Assembly: GCA_902627575.1 (NCBI GenBank)
Contig: CACOJQ010000012.1
Span: 1 to 37,324 of the forward strand
Reading direction: 5' to 3'
DNA: 37,324 nt
Source: an uncultured Bacteroidota bacterium
GTDB taxonomy: Bacteria; Bacteroidota; Bacteroidia; Flavobacteriales; BACL11
Part shown: piece by piece, positions 17,607-27,378 of the stretch
Position numbering within the stretch: position 1 is the stretch's first letter
How the letters are laid out: every line of letters begins with the position of its first letter
The notes under the pieces: generated by a model
Told to the model about the DNA's origin: nothing
Database searches by the model: none
What the model saw: the letters and a program-made list of their open reading frames with translations, nothing else
Made by a program: the position numbers and the translations under genes

Positions 17607-19982
17607 ATGAAAAAATCATCATTATTAATATTAATTTTTACTGTAGCTATAAGTAACAATATTAACGCACAAAATATCTCAGAAGAAAAATATCAAAATC
17701 AATTAATAAAAGAAGACTTTAATCAAAAAGTTAATAATTTCAAAATAGTTACAACATCTGATAATTACTTTATTTTAGATAATGGTGACTACTTTTTAAG
17801 TAGAAATAATAATGAAAGTGAATATGCAATTTTTGCAAATAACTCTGAAATATCTGACTTTATTTTAAAAACAGCAATTAGAATAGGACCTTCATCAAAT
17901 AAAAAAGCAAGTATAGGACTAATTCTAAAAGCACAAAAAAATGCAAAAGGAGCAATTATTTTTGAGATAAATAAACAGAAAGAATACAGAATAAAACAAC
18001 TAATTGAAAATAAATACCAGATTTTAAGTGGAAATAGTAAAAAAGATGGTTGGGTAAAAACAAAACTTTTAAATGGGATTGATGAAATCAATTATTTAGA
18101 AATAAGATCTGAAAATAATGTTTACGACATTTATATTAATAGTAATTATTTATCTACATTTTTTGTTCCGGACTATAATTCAGGTTCATGCGGACTAATT
18201 ATTAGTGCAGCAACAAAAGCACGAATTTCATATTTTTATTTAAATACGAATGGAATTAAAGACAACAATTTAAACTCTAATCTATTAGAAAGTTCTAATA
18301 ACAATTTAAATATTGAAGACTTAAATAAAAAAATCAAAATTCTTGAAAATAAAAATCAACAACTAAATGAATTTAACAACAATATACAGCAAAAATTAAA
18401 TATTGAAATTGAACGGTTAAGAAACAGCAACTTAATACTTGAAAATTCTATTAATGATAAAAATCAAGAAATTATAAATTTAAAAAACAAAATCAATGAG
18501 ATCAATGTTAAAATAGAATTGTCTTCAAAATCAGAAAATGAGAAAATTGTGAAACTTCAGAACAAAAATAAAAGTTTACAAGAATTAATTAAAAATAAAG
18601 AAAATCTTGTTAATGAATTTAAAAATAAAATAGATAAGATAGAAAGTAAAATTTCCAATCTAAGTACTTTAAGTGCTGAAATTGAAAAAATAAAATTGTT
18701 AAACAAAGAACTTAACTCAAATATTGTAGAAAAAGATGCTGTAATAAAAAAACTTAACGAAAAAAATAAAGATTTCATCAAAAATATTGATAAAATAAAA
18801 GCTACTATTAATTATTTAAATGATAGTTTAGTTAACAAAAATAGAGAAGTTAACATAATTCAAGAAAAATTAAAAGTCTGCGATTTACAATATTCCGAAG
18901 CATCACAAAGATACTTCGACATAGAAATCAAATACAAAAAATTGGTTGAAGAAAAAACATCATTAAATACAGAAATACTAAAATATAAAAATCAATTACT
19001 TAATATTAATTCTGTACATGAAAATGAAAAGTTGAAAATTGATTCGTTGAACAATTTATTGGCTAGCGAATTAAATAATAAAATTAACAAACTAAATTTA
19101 ATGATAGCTAATGAAAGAAATTTAAACCTTGATCTAAAAGACAATTATACAAAAGATATTAAAAACAAAGAAAATCAAATACTTGAATTAACTAATACTA
19201 ATTTGGTATTAACAAAAGAGTTAGAGAAAAATACAATTGAATTAGATAAATTAAAAACCGAAAACACTATTATAAAAAAATCAAAAAATAGTTTAAAGAA
19301 AAATTTAGAAAAATCAGAAAATTCTCTTTATAAAGTAAAAAAAGAATTAGATGAAAAAATTAAAACTTTAGAATCTAAAAATAAAGAAATTACAAAATCA
19401 AATATAGAGGCAAACAAGAACATTGAAAAAAACATAAAAAAGAATACAAGAAATAAGAATAAAATTGAAAAACAAATTAAACAAATTCAAAACTTATCTT
19501 CTCAACTAATTAACACCAAAAGTGAATTAAATTCTACTAAAAAAATACAGCAAAAATATTATAAAGAGAATGATTCTGTCATTAAACTAAACACTACACT
19601 TTCAGACAGTTTAATAGCATTAAGTGAGAAAAATTTAAAATTAAAAACTGAAATTACAGAACTTAAAAATCTGTTTGTAGACAAAAATTTTGAAGTTAAT
19701 GGAATAAAGTCAGAAGAAGTTTTAGAAACAAAAGATAATAACTATATAAAATCAAAGTTAGCACCAAATGTTTTTTACACAGTGAAAATTGGAGTATACA
19801 TGAAATCTCTTTCAGATGATCAGCTTAAAAACATAAGCCAAATTTGGTATGAACAAACAGAAGATGGAAGTTATGTCTATTACTCTGGTGAATTTGATAA
19901 CCCAATTGATGCAAAAAATCATTTAAATGATATCAAACTACTAAATTTTAAAAATAGTTATATTGTAATAAAAGAAGAATAA
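17607..19982 (+). CDS. Exported LamG-like / long coiled-coil / SPOR protein
   Basis: The 791-residue product has three parts. After a signal peptide ([16 protein letters not shown], ending near NAQ) a beta-sandwich like LamG or the DUF1080 concanavalin fold covers about 25-212 ([39 protein letters not shown]). A very long Lys/Glu/Asn-rich coiled coil covers about 220-700. A C-terminal SPOR-like domain of about 75 residues follows ([37 protein letters not shown]). SPOR domains bind denuded glycan strands at division sites, so the protein could tether peptidoglycan to another surface or ligand. I chose ATG 17607 from the signal peptide and the -7 box. panB begins 1 bp after its stop. I know no named family with this full layout. 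Confidence 0.82.
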   Translation: MKKSSLLILIFTVAISNNINAQNISEEKYQNQLIKEDFNQKVNNFKIVTTSDNYFILDNGDYFLSRNNNESEYAIFANNSEISDFILKTAIRIGPSSNKKASIGLILKAQKNAKGAIIFEINKQKEYRIKQLIENKYQILSGNSKKDGWVKTKLLNGIDEINYLEIRSENNVYDIYINSNYLSTFFVPDYNSGSCGLIISAATKARISYFYLNTNGIKDNNLNSNLLESSNNNLNIEDLNKKIKILENKNQQLNEFNNNIQQKLNIEIERLRNSNLILENSINDKNQEIINLKNKINEINVKIELSSKSENEKIVKLQNKNKSLQELIKNKENLVNEFKNKIDKIESKISNLSTLSAEIEKIKLLNKELNSNIVEKDAVIKKLNEKNKDFIKNIDKIKATINYLNDSLVNKNREVNIIQEKLKVCDLQYSEASQRYFDIEIKYKKLVEEKTSLNTEILKYKNQLLNINSVHENEKLKIDSLNNLLASELNNKINKLNLMIANERNLNLDLKDNYTKDIKNKENQILELTNTNLVLTKELEKNTIELDKLKTENTIIKKSKNSLKKNLEKSENSLYKVKKELDEKIKTLESKNKEITKSNIEANKNIEKNIKKNTRNKNKIEKQIKQIQNLSSQLINTKSELNSTKKIQQKYYKENDSVIKLNTTLSDSLIALSEKNLKLKTEITELKNLFVDKNFEVNGIKSEEVLETKDNNYIKSKLAPNVFYTVKIGVYMKSLSDDQLKNISQIWYEQTEDGSYVYYSGEFDNPIDAKNHLNDIKLLNFKNSYIVIKEE

Positions 19983-19983
19983 A

Positions 19984-20802
19984 ATGCAGATTAATAAAAA
20001 AGAATACAAAAGAGTTACTACGCATAGTCTATTAGAAATGAAACTTAGTGGAGAAAAGATATCAATGCTTACGGCATATGATTTCACCTTGGCAAAAATT
20101 ATTGATTCCGCTGGTATAGATATCATATTAGTTGGAGATTCAGCTTCAAATGTTATGGCAGGGCATGAAACTACTTTACCTATTACTTTAGACGAAATGG
20201 TTTATCATGCTAAATCTGTTGTAAGAGCTACTGAAAGAGCTTTAGTAGTTGTAGACATGCCATTTGGGTCATATCAAGGTAATTCTAAAAAAGCACTAAG
20301 TTCCGCTATAAAAATAATGAAAGAAACTGGAGGTCACTGTATTAAAGTTGAAGGAGGTAGTGAAATTATTGAATCAATACAAAGGATCTTCAAAGCAGGT
20401 ATTCCTGTTATGGGACATTTAGGTCTTACTCCTCAATCTATCTACAAGTTTGGAACATACACTGTCAGAGCCAAAGAAAAAGCAGAAGCGGAAAAACTTG
20501 TTAAAGATGCAAAAATGTTAGAGCAAGTCGGATGCTTTGCATTAGTTTTAGAAAAGGTACCTTCTAAACTTGCAGAAAAAGTAGCAAAAAATATCTCAAT
20601 TCCAGTAATTGGTATCGGTGCAGGCGATGGTGTAGATGGACAAGTGTTAGTACTGCATGACATGCTTGGAATGACACACAAATTTAATCCTCGGTTTTTA
20701 AGAAGGTATTTAGATTTATACACTGATATTAAAAAAGCTGTAAAAAATTATATTTCAGATGTTAAATCACAGAAATTTCCAAATAAAGATGAACAATATT
20801 AA
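19984..20802 (+). CDS. panB: 3-methyl-2-oxobutanoate hydroxymethyltransferase
   Basis: PanB makes ketopantoate from 2-oxoisovalerate and methylene-tetrahydrofolate, the first committed step to pantothenate and CoA. The 272-residue TIM barrel has [14 protein letters not shown] near 22-35, and the Mg-binding [15 protein letters not shown]. It also has [10 protein letters not shown], the [12 protein letters not shown] motif and [10 protein letters not shown] with the catalytic Glu. The end has [20 protein letters not shown]. Length is normal. It follows the SPOR protein by 1 bp and overlaps the RluA-type gene by 14 bp, so three functionally unrelated genes share one transcript. No panC or panD is present. 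Confidence 0.96.
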   Translation: MQINKKEYKRVTTHSLLEMKLSGEKISMLTAYDFTLAKIIDSAGIDIILVGDSASNVMAGHETTLPITLDEMVYHAKSVVRATERALVVVDMPFGSYQGNSKKALSSAIKIMKETGGHCIKVEGGSEIIESIQRIFKAGIPVMGHLGLTPQSIYKFGTYTVRAKEKAEAEKLVKDAKMLEQVGCFALVLEKVPSKLAEKVAKNISIPVIGIGAGDGVDGQVLVLHDMLGMTHKFNPRFLRRYLDLYTDIKKAVKNYISDVKSQKFPNKDEQY

Positions 20803-21493
20803 GATTAAAATATTATATGAAGATAATCATCTTATTGCAATTAATAAAAAGTCTGGAGATATTGTGCAAGCTGACAGAACTGGAGACTTACCCCTAACGT
20901 ATTATATCAAATTGTATTTAAAAAAAAAATATAATAAACCCGGCAATGTGTTTCTTGGCACGATACACAGATTAGATAGACCAACATCAGGAGTAATAAT
21001 CTTCGCAAAAACTAGTAAAGCTCTTTCAAGGATGAATAAAGAATTTCGTGAAAACAAAGTCCAAAAAACATACTGGGCATTAGTTGAAAATCGTCCTCCA
21101 AACAAGCAAGGATCACTTGAAAACTATTTGAAAAAAAATCAAAAACTTAATAAGTCTTATATTTCCAAAAAGGAAGATGGTAAATACGCGTTTCTCGAAT
21201 ATAAAACACTAAATAAGTTACATAAATACTATCATTTAGAAATTTTACCTCAAACCGGAAGGCATCATCAAATAAGAGTACAATTATCAAATATTAATTG
21301 TACAATTAAAGGTGATTTAAAATATGGGGCCAAAAGAAGTAATCAGGACGGTAGTATCTCTCTTTTAGCATATAAAATTAAATTTAAACATCCTATTTCT
21401 AAAGATATAATTGAAATAAAAACAAAGATTCCAAATATAAAAATATGGAAGGATTGTTTAGTAGGGGTCAACATCAATAAAAATACGTGTTGA
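20789..21493 (+). CDS. RluA-family pseudouridine synthase (short, no S4 domain)
   Basis: The 234-residue protein isomerises uridine to pseudouridine in an RNA. The catalytic motif is H60-R-L-D63 in [19 protein letters not shown]. Also visible are TYWALVE, the EYKTL strand and the binding motif [11 protein letters not shown]. There is no N-terminal S4 domain, unlike the RluD-type gene at 27379-28386. Short S4-less forms usually act on rRNA or tRNA sites such as those of RluA or TruC, and the target here is unknown. I chose ATG 20789 ([15 protein letters not shown]), which overlaps panB by 14 bp, over ATG 20759. Its last 36 bp overlap the end of priA on the other strand. Confidence 0.88.
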   Translation: MNNIKIKILYEDNHLIAINKKSGDIVQADRTGDLPLTYYIKLYLKKKYNKPGNVFLGTIHRLDRPTSGVIIFAKTSKALSRMNKEFRENKVQKTYWALVENRPPNKQGSLENYLKKNQKLNKSYISKKEDGKYAFLEYKTLNKLHKYYHLEILPQTGRHHQIRVQLSNINCTIKGDLKYGAKRSNQDGSISLLAYKIKFKHPISKDIIEIKTKIPNIKIWKDCLVGVNINKNTC

Positions 21494-23899
21494 TTTAAAA
21501 TATTTATTTTTATGAGTATTTTCTAAAATTTCATTTAAAATTTTTTTTGCAGCTTGCACAGAAGATTCAAGCTCAATTTTAATAAATATATTCTTTTGAT
21601 AATAATTACGTATTCTGCTAATCATTGGATATTCAGGCCCTAATACTCTACTACCAAAACTACGTTTTAACATTTTTGACAAAATAGATGAAGAAATATC
21701 TAACTTACTTTTGTTTTTGTTTTTGACTACAATAGTTATTGCTTTTGAAAAAGGTGGATATGAAAAAAATTTTCTCTCCTTAGCCTGCTGTTTAACAAAA
21801 TTATAAAAATCATTATCTTTTAATTTTTTAAATATATCATTATCTTCATCAAAAGTTTGAATTAATACCTTTCCGCTTTTTCCTTTTCTACCTGCTCTGC
21901 CAGCTACTTGTGTCATAAGCTGAAAAGCTCTTTCATAAGATCTGAAATCAGGAAAGTGTAACATACTATCAGCATTTAAAACTCCAACCAAAGATACATT
22001 ATCAAAATCTAAACCCTTGGTAACCATTTGTGTACCAACTAAAATATCTATGATACCTTTTTCAAAATCATCAATAATATATTTATAAGCATGTTTTCCT
22101 CTAGTAGTATCATAATCCATACGGCGTGTAATTGCATCTGGAAACAAATTATTTAAACATTCTTCAATTTGTTCGGTACCAAACGATGGACTAATAAATG
22201 TTTGACCATTACATTCAGGACATGAATTTTGCTTTGACTCAAAATAACCACAATAATGACATTTCAAAATATTTTGTTTTTTATGATATGTTAGTGAAAC
22301 ATCACATTTTTTACACTTAGGCGTATATGAACAGCACGAACATGATAAATAAGAGGAGAATCCTCTTCTATTCTGAAACAATATAATTTGTTTACCATCT
22401 ATTAAAGTATTTTTTATTTCTTCAATCATCTTAAAAGAAAAATGATTAACCATTTGCTTTTTTAAAAAAGCTTTATTGATATCAATAATTTCAATCTTCG
22501 GTAATTTGATACCTAAATATCTTTTATGCATTTCAACCAAGCCATACTTACCATTTTTTGCATTTAAAAAGGATTCTAAGGATGGGGTAGCAGTACCTAA
22601 TAATACTTTTGCATTATGTAAATTAGCTAAATATATTACAGAATCTCTAGCATTATATCTTGGATTTCTTTGATGCTGTTTAAATGATGAATCGTGTTCC
22701 TCATCCACTATAATTAGTCCTAAATTATAAAATGGCATAAATATCGACGATCTAGTTCCAAGTATAATTTGCAATGAATTTCTTCCATCGTTACTTGCTT
22801 GAACAGATTTCCAAATTTCAACTTTTTCAGAAGAATTTAAATAGGAATTAGCTATACTGATATTATTTCCAAAATATTTTTTTAAACGCTTAATAATTTG
22901 ATTTGTTAGAGCTATTTCAGGAAGTAAATATAAAACTTGTTTGCCTAATTTCAATTGATCTTTGATCATCTTAATATACACCTCTGTTTTACCAGATGAT
23001 GTTACTCCATAAAGTAGACAGACGTTGTTGTCTTCAAATTCACGTTTTATTTTTGCATAAGCATTACTCTGAAAATCAGTAAGATTATTGATATTTAGTA
23101 TTTTGTTTTCCGTTTCCAAAAATCTACTAACTTTTTTTTGGTAAACATTAAAAATCTTCTTTTTAATTAAAGTATTTAATACAGAACGACTAAAGCCTGT
23201 TTTTTGTAAAAGAGTTGAAACAGTAACAAAACTTGTATCATTTTGAAATAATTCTAAATATTTATCTACAAGTTTAATTTGTTTTGCAGTTAAAGATAAA
23301 CTTTCAATTTCACTTTTTGAAATATTTAAATTTATAGCCTTAACTATTTTTTGTTTGTACTTAGTGTTTAAATTTTCCTGAATTTGAATTACCTCCCTTC
23401 TGAGCAAATTATTTATAAATTTAAAAACTTGTTTTTGATTTAATAGTTTGGAAATTTCTTTTAAATTTAATTTTTCATGAAAACTCAATAAATCCAATAA
23501 TTGAATTTCATTTTCTGATAAATAATTTAATTCACCATCAAATTCAGGATGAATAACAATTTGTGTTTCACTTGCCAATCTAAAATAAGCTGGTAGTGCA
23601 GCAGTCATAATATCTCCTAATGAACACATATAATAATTGGCCATCCAATCCCAAAATTTAAGTTGAGTAGAATCAACAATAGAAGATTCATCTAAAACTG
23701 TAATAATACTTTTCACTTCATAATTTTTAGGCTTATTATAATGAATAGATTTAATAACTGCTGAATAAAATTTACGATTACCAAATTGAACAACAACAAG
23801 TTGACCTATTTTAATATTATCATAATTAGTAGAATATGTATAACAATCCCTTAATGGTAAAGGCATAATAACATCTAAATATTTTGTTTTTCTGTTCAT
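21458..23899 (-). CDS. priA: Primosomal helicase PriA
   Basis: PriA reloads the replisome at stalled forks. The 813-residue protein is complete. It has an N-terminal DNA-binding domain (about 1-100), a winged-helix region, and the helicase core with Walker A GVTSSGKTEVY, Walker B IIVDEEHDSS, the motif GTATPSLES and RRG in FQNRRGFSSY. Eight cysteines in a zinc region (CSCCSYTPKCKKC, then CHYCGY and CPEC) are followed by GTQMVTKGLDFD and the arginine-finger motif QVAGRAGRKGKSG. I chose ATG 23899 (MNRKTKYLDVIMPLP), because the upstream TTG 23908 lies in the -7-like box. The mRNA is probably leaderless. Its 3' end overlaps the RluA-type gene tail to tail. Confidence 0.96.
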   Translation of the reverse strand: MNRKTKYLDVIMPLPLRDCYTYSTNYDNIKIGQLVVVQFGNRKFYSAVIKSIHYNKPKNYEVKSIITVLDESSIVDSTQLKFWDWMANYYMCSLGDIMTAALPAYFRLASETQIVIHPEFDGELNYLSENEIQLLDLLSFHEKLNLKEISKLLNQKQVFKFINNLLRREVIQIQENLNTKYKQKIVKAINLNISKSEIESLSLTAKQIKLVDKYLELFQNDTSFVTVSTLLQKTGFSRSVLNTLIKKKIFNVYQKKVSRFLETENKILNINNLTDFQSNAYAKIKREFEDNNVCLLYGVTSSGKTEVYIKMIKDQLKLGKQVLYLLPEIALTNQIIKRLKKYFGNNISIANSYLNSSEKVEIWKSVQASNDGRNSLQIILGTRSSIFMPFYNLGLIIVDEEHDSSFKQHQRNPRYNARDSVIYLANLHNAKVLLGTATPSLESFLNAKNGKYGLVEMHKRYLGIKLPKIEIIDINKAFLKKQMVNHFSFKMIEEIKNTLIDGKQIILFQNRRGFSSYLSCSCCSYTPKCKKCDVSLTYHKKQNILKCHYCGYFESKQNSCPECNGQTFISPSFGTEQIEECLNNLFPDAITRRMDYDTTRGKHAYKYIIDDFEKGIIDILVGTQMVTKGLDFDNVSLVGVLNADSMLHFPDFRSYERAFQLMTQVAGRAGRKGKSGKVLIQTFDEDNDIFKKLKDNDFYNFVKQQAKERKFFSYPPFSKAITIVVKNKNKSKLDISSSILSKMLKRSFGSRVLGPEYPMISRIRNYYQKNIFIKIELESSVQAAKKILNEILENTHKNKYFKSTRIFIDVDPY

Positions 23900-23905
23900 A
23901 AATAG

Positions 23906-23913
23906 CAAATATG
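23906..23913 (-). promoter_or_regulatory. -7-like box of priA
   Basis: Minus-strand CATATTTG matches TAnnTTTG at 7 of 8 positions and ends 6 bp before ATG 23899. Confidence 0.4.
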
Positions 23914-23997
23914 ATTATTTTAAATCTAAAAAAAAAATAACCTCAGCATAAACGGAATCAATTTTAGTTTATAATTTACTGTTTGTTAATAATTACA

Positions 23998-24005
23998 TAA
24001 ATTTG
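23998..24005 (+). promoter_or_regulatory. -7 box of the MbnP/MbnH-like pair
   Basis: TAAATTTG matches the consensus exactly and ends 11 bp before ATG 24017. A TTTG at 23982-23985 is only 12 bp upstream, too close for a standard -33 element. Confidence 0.55.
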
Positions 24006-24016
24006 CATAAAATCTT

Positions 24017-24787
24017 ATGAAAAAATATTTTTTATGTTTAATGATTGTATTCTTTTTTTCCTGCAAAAAAGAGGAAGGGTGCATGGATCCATCAGCAGCT
24101 AATTACAATAGTGATGCTACTATTGAAAATGGTGATTGTACGTATAATCTAATATCAATAAATATTAATTTTTCACAAACAGTAAATCAAAATCCTTTAG
24201 TATTAAATGAAATGATTTACACAAATGAAGCAAATGACAATTTTAGTATTCAAACGGTAAGATATTTAATATCAAATATTTTTTTACATTCCGTTGATAC
24301 TAGTATTTTAATTAAAAATGTACACTTTATTGATGTAGATAATCCAGAAAGTAGTTCCATAATTGTAAATGATATTATAGATAAAAACTATACACAAATT
24401 TCATTTACAATGGGATTAATTGAAAATGAAAATCAAACTAATTTATATTTAAATGAAGATTTTTTTCCGTCATTTGTTTGGCCTGAATTTTTAGGTGGAG
24501 GATACCACTACATGCAGCTTGAAGGAGACTACAATAATTTATTTCTAGGTTACGCAACTCATACGGGTCCAACTAATGGCATTGATTACTCATTTACAAA
24601 AAACTTTGATATACCTACAAACATTCAAGATGGAAGTTCCATAACAATTAATATGGAAATAAATAATTGGTACTCAAACCCAAATGTGGTTAATTTATAT
24701 AATGGTATAATGCAGAATTCAAACATTCAAGCACAACTACAAGAAAACGGAATTACAGATGTTTTTTCAATTGTTATCAGCAAATAA
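24017..24787 (+). CDS. MbnP-like lipoprotein
   Basis: The 256-residue protein has a lipoprotein signal ending at C16 (FFFSCKKEE). The motif GCMDPSAANYNSDATIENGDC follows, also seen in two other exported proteins here. The rest resembles the MbnP family: an early LISININFSQTVN strand, YLISNIFLHSVD, an F-x-MGL strand (SFTMGLIENENQ) and the conserved FVWPEFLGGGYHYMQLEGDY patch, with GYATHTGP after it. In the methanotroph system, MbnP carries a Trp that the partner MbnH converts to kynurenine, giving a copper site. The single Trp of the FVWPEF patch is the obvious candidate, by inference only. The stop TAA shares a base with the next ATG, which encodes the predicted partner. Confidence 0.8.
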   Translation: MKKYFLCLMIVFFFSCKKEEGCMDPSAANYNSDATIENGDCTYNLISININFSQTVNQNPLVLNEMIYTNEANDNFSIQTVRYLISNIFLHSVDTSILIKNVHFIDVDNPESSSIIVNDIIDKNYTQISFTMGLIENENQTNLYLNEDFFPSFVWPEFLGGGYHYMQLEGDYNNLFLGYATHTGPTNGIDYSFTKNFDIPTNIQDGSSITINMEINNWYSNPNVVNLYNGIMQNSNIQAQLQENGITDVFSIVISK

Positions 24788-25872
24788 TGAGGCTATTCAA
24801 CTTAATTTTTTTTTTCATATTTATTTCTTATGGTTGTAAAAAAGATCCAGCTCCAATTAGTGGATGTACTGATTTGTTAGCAACAAACTATAATCCAAAT
24901 GCAATCATTAGTAATGATGATTGTATATACTTTAATACAACACCTTATACTTTTCAGAATCCATATGGTTTTCCAAATATGAATATTCCTGAAAATAATC
25001 CACTAACTATGGAAGGTGTATCATTAGGAGAAAAGTTATTTAATGATCCTATTTTGAGTGCAGACAATTCACTCGCATGTATTAGCTGTCACCAAACAAA
25101 TTCTTCATTTTCAGATCCTAACCCTGTTAGTGTAGGTATTGATAATATTGCAGGAAATAGAAATGCATCAGCTCTTATAAACTTAGGATGGAATACTAGC
25201 TTTAATTGGGACGGAAGTGTTTTAAGCCTAGAAGAACAGGCATTTGAACCTGTAATTAACCCAATTGAAATGCATAATACTTGGCAAAATGTTGAAATAA
25301 CCTTAAATAACCACGCAGAGTACCCACAATTATTTAAAAATGCTTTTAATATAGATTATATAGATTCAAACCATGTTGTAATGGCAATTGCACAGTTTGA
25401 AAGAAGTCTTATTTCTACCAATAGTAAATATGATAGATTTTTAAGAGGAGAAGTACAACTTAATCCTTCCGAACTAAATGGATATGCAATTTTCAACTCT
25501 GAAAAAGGAGATTGTTTTCACTGCCATGGATCGCAAATGTTTATGGATAATTTATTTCATAATAATGGTCTAGACTCTGAACCATTTAATGATCTTGGAA
25601 GAGGAAAAATAACCAATAACCCAAATGACTATGGAAAATTCAAAACTCCAACTTTAAGAAATATTGAATTTTCTGCTCCATATATGCATGATGGTAGATT
25701 TTTTACATTGGAAGAAGTAATTGACCATTACAATTCGGGAGGGAAATATTCTTCAACTGTTGACCCTTTAATGAAAAAAATTGGAGTAGGACTTCAATTA
25801 ACAAACCAAGAAAAAGAAGATCTAATCGCCTTTTTAAAAACATTATCTGATACAGATTTTATTAATAAATAA
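24787..25872 (+). CDS. Dihaem cytochrome c peroxidase, MbnH/MauG-like lipoprotein
   Basis: The 361-residue protein has a lipoprotein signal ending at C17 (ISYGCKKD) and one GCTDLLATNYN motif at 26-36. A dihaem peroxidase follows with two haem c sites: C98-I-S-C101-H102 and C243-F-H-C246-H247. Family landmarks are RNASALINLGW, FNWDGSVLSLEEQAFEPV, INPIEM, FERSLIS, and KTPTLRNIEFSAPYMHDGRFFTLEE near the end, read in parts. The class includes CcpA peroxidases, which remove H2O2, and MauG/MbnH enzymes, which oxidise residues of a partner protein. Coupling to the MbnP-like gene by a one-base stop/start overlap points to the second role. It should be anchored in an outer or periplasmic membrane leaflet. 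Confidence 0.9.
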   Translation: MRLFNLIFFFIFISYGCKKDPAPISGCTDLLATNYNPNAIISNDDCIYFNTTPYTFQNPYGFPNMNIPENNPLTMEGVSLGEKLFNDPILSADNSLACISCHQTNSSFSDPNPVSVGIDNIAGNRNASALINLGWNTSFNWDGSVLSLEEQAFEPVINPIEMHNTWQNVEITLNNHAEYPQLFKNAFNIDYIDSNHVVMAIAQFERSLISTNSKYDRFLRGEVQLNPSELNGYAIFNSEKGDCFHCHGSQMFMDNLFHNNGLDSEPFNDLGRGKITNNPNDYGKFKTPTLRNIEFSAPYMHDGRFFTLEEVIDHYNSGGKYSSTVDPLMKKIGVGLQLTNQEKEDLIAFLKTLSDTDFINK

Positions 25873-25909
25873 GGCTTAGATTTCATATTAATAATGCATG
25901 ACGATAGTC

Positions 25910-25917
25910 TATATTTG
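25910..25917 (+). promoter_or_regulatory. -7 box of the M43 protease gene
   Basis: TATATTTG matches the consensus exactly and ends 13 bp before ATG 25931. It lies inside the longer reading frame from ATG 25898, which rules that start out. Confidence 0.6.
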
Positions 25918-25930
25918 TAAAAAAAATAAA

Positions 25931-27298
25931 ATGAAACAAAAGATTATTTTCTTAATTTTATTACTGATAACAAATTTTTCATTTTCTCAAGAGAATATGT
26001 TTAAATGTTTATCAACAAAATTGACAAAAGATGAAACAATTTTCTCCAAAAATTATTTGGAAATTCTAAACTCTTATAAAGAAACCAAAGCTTACCAAGA
26101 TAAAACAATAATAGAAATACCAATAGTAGTTCACATAGTTCATAGAAATTCACATGCTAATATTGGTTCGGGAACAAATATTTCAGATGCACAAATTGAA
26201 GATCAAATAAGAATATTAAATGAAGATTACAGTAAAACTAATTCTGAATTTCCAAATCCGCCAAGAAATAATTTTTTAAGTGTTAGTGGAAATGCAAATA
26301 TAAAATTTTGCTTAGCTACAGAAGATCCAAATGGAAATTCAACAAATGGAATTACAAGAACCTCAACATCTCAAGTTAATTGGGATGCTGATGATAATAG
26401 TAATTCGACATGTCATCAAGCTAATGGAATGAAAAAAACAATCTGCGGAGGAAAAGACGGATGGGACCCTGCTAGATATCTTAATATTTGGGTATGTGAT
26501 TTAACTAACTCTCAAAGTAACGGAATGACACTTGGCTATGCCTATCTACCTGGGCTATTAGCAGATTTTAATAGTTCTAATGATTATAAAGACGGGTTGG
26601 TAGTAGATTACAGATGGTTTGGTAGTACAGGAATTGCAACACCTCAATCAGATGGAAGAACAGCCACACACGAAATTGGTCACTATTTGGGTCTTATGCA
26701 TACTTTTTGTGAAGATATGGACGCTTCAGGAAACTGGGTATGTTGTGATAATGATAATACAAACTGGGGAGGATATGTTGATGATACACCCGCAGCAAAA
26801 GATATATATTTTGGTATTGTTTCTTCAAATACTAATAATAATACATGTAATGATTTAATTTACGGTTTTAGCAATGATCAAATTGATATGGATGAAAATT
26901 ATATGTCTTATGCATATAACACGTGGATGTTTTCCCAAAAGCAAGTTGATGTAATGAGATCAACATTAAACAGACAAGACTGGCTAGGTGGCAGACTAAA
27001 TCTACAAAACTCAACAGTATCAACTAATTGTAATGGAACTATTTCAAATGTTAATTATATTAATAAAAATAAATTAGAAATATTTCCAAATCCCAGTTTT
27101 GGAAACATAAAATTTAAATCAGAAAAAAAGATATTTAAAGTATTTATTTATAATATTTTAAATGAAGAAGTTCTAGAGATAAGTACAATACAAAATAATC
27201 AAATTAATATTAGCAATTTAAAAAATGGATTATATTTTATTAAAGTTATAACAACAAATTACGAATCCAGCTTGCACAAAATTATTCTTTCAAAATAA
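25931..27298 (+). CDS. Secreted M43 (pappalysin-type) metalloprotease with T9SS sorting domain
   Basis: The 455-residue zinc protease begins with a signal peptide (MKQKIIFLILLLITNFSFS, before QE). The M43 catalytic motif is H247-E248-x-x-H251-x-x-G-x-x-H257 (HEIGHYLGLMH). A downstream Met-turn (ENYMSYAYN) is typical of metzincins. Upstream sections VVHIVHRN, ISDAQIEDQIRILNEDY and LNIWVCDL are usual in M43B proteins. The last ~75 residues form a T9SS type-A sorting domain (FPNPSFGNIKF, FIYNILNEEV, NLKNGLYFIKV). It is therefore a secreted or surface protease. It lies 58 bp after the MbnH-like gene and has its own promoter. Confidence 0.93.
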   Translation: MKQKIIFLILLLITNFSFSQENMFKCLSTKLTKDETIFSKNYLEILNSYKETKAYQDKTIIEIPIVVHIVHRNSHANIGSGTNISDAQIEDQIRILNEDYSKTNSEFPNPPRNNFLSVSGNANIKFCLATEDPNGNSTNGITRTSTSQVNWDADDNSNSTCHQANGMKKTICGGKDGWDPARYLNIWVCDLTNSQSNGMTLGYAYLPGLLADFNSSNDYKDGLVVDYRWFGSTGIATPQSDGRTATHEIGHYLGLMHTFCEDMDASGNWVCCDNDNTNWGGYVDDTPAAKDIYFGIVSSNTNNNTCNDLIYGFSNDQIDMDENYMSYAYNTWMFSQKQVDVMRSTLNRQDWLGGRLNLQNSTVSTNCNGTISNVNYINKNKLEIFPNPSFGNIKFKSEKKIFKVFIYNILNEEVLEISTIQNNQINISNLKNGLYFIKVITTNYESSLHKIILSK

Positions 27299-27357
27299 TG
27301 CTTAATATTTCATATAAAACAATAATGAGGATAAAGAATTACAGACTATTTTTTCAA

Positions 27358-27377
27358 AAGTTATAAAGCTATAACTT
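27358..27377. terminator. Hairpin between convergent genes (possible terminator)
   Basis: AAGTTATA and TATAACTT form exact 8-bp arms around AAGC, just beyond the stop of the rluD-type gene and 60 bp after that of the M43 gene. On the minus strand a broken U-run (TTTTGAAAA) follows, so it may end rluD transcripts. The stem is AT-rich and weak. Confidence 0.4.
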
Positions 27378-27378
27378 A

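Noticed and set aside
20759..20788. Longer start for the RluA-type enzyme
   Set aside because: It would overlap panB by 44 bp and adds residues before the family's usual N-terminus. The 14-bp overlap start is more typical of this genome.
23982..23985. TTTG as -33 element for the MbnP-like gene
   Set aside because: The gap to the -7 box is only 12 bp, below the usual 17-23 bp.
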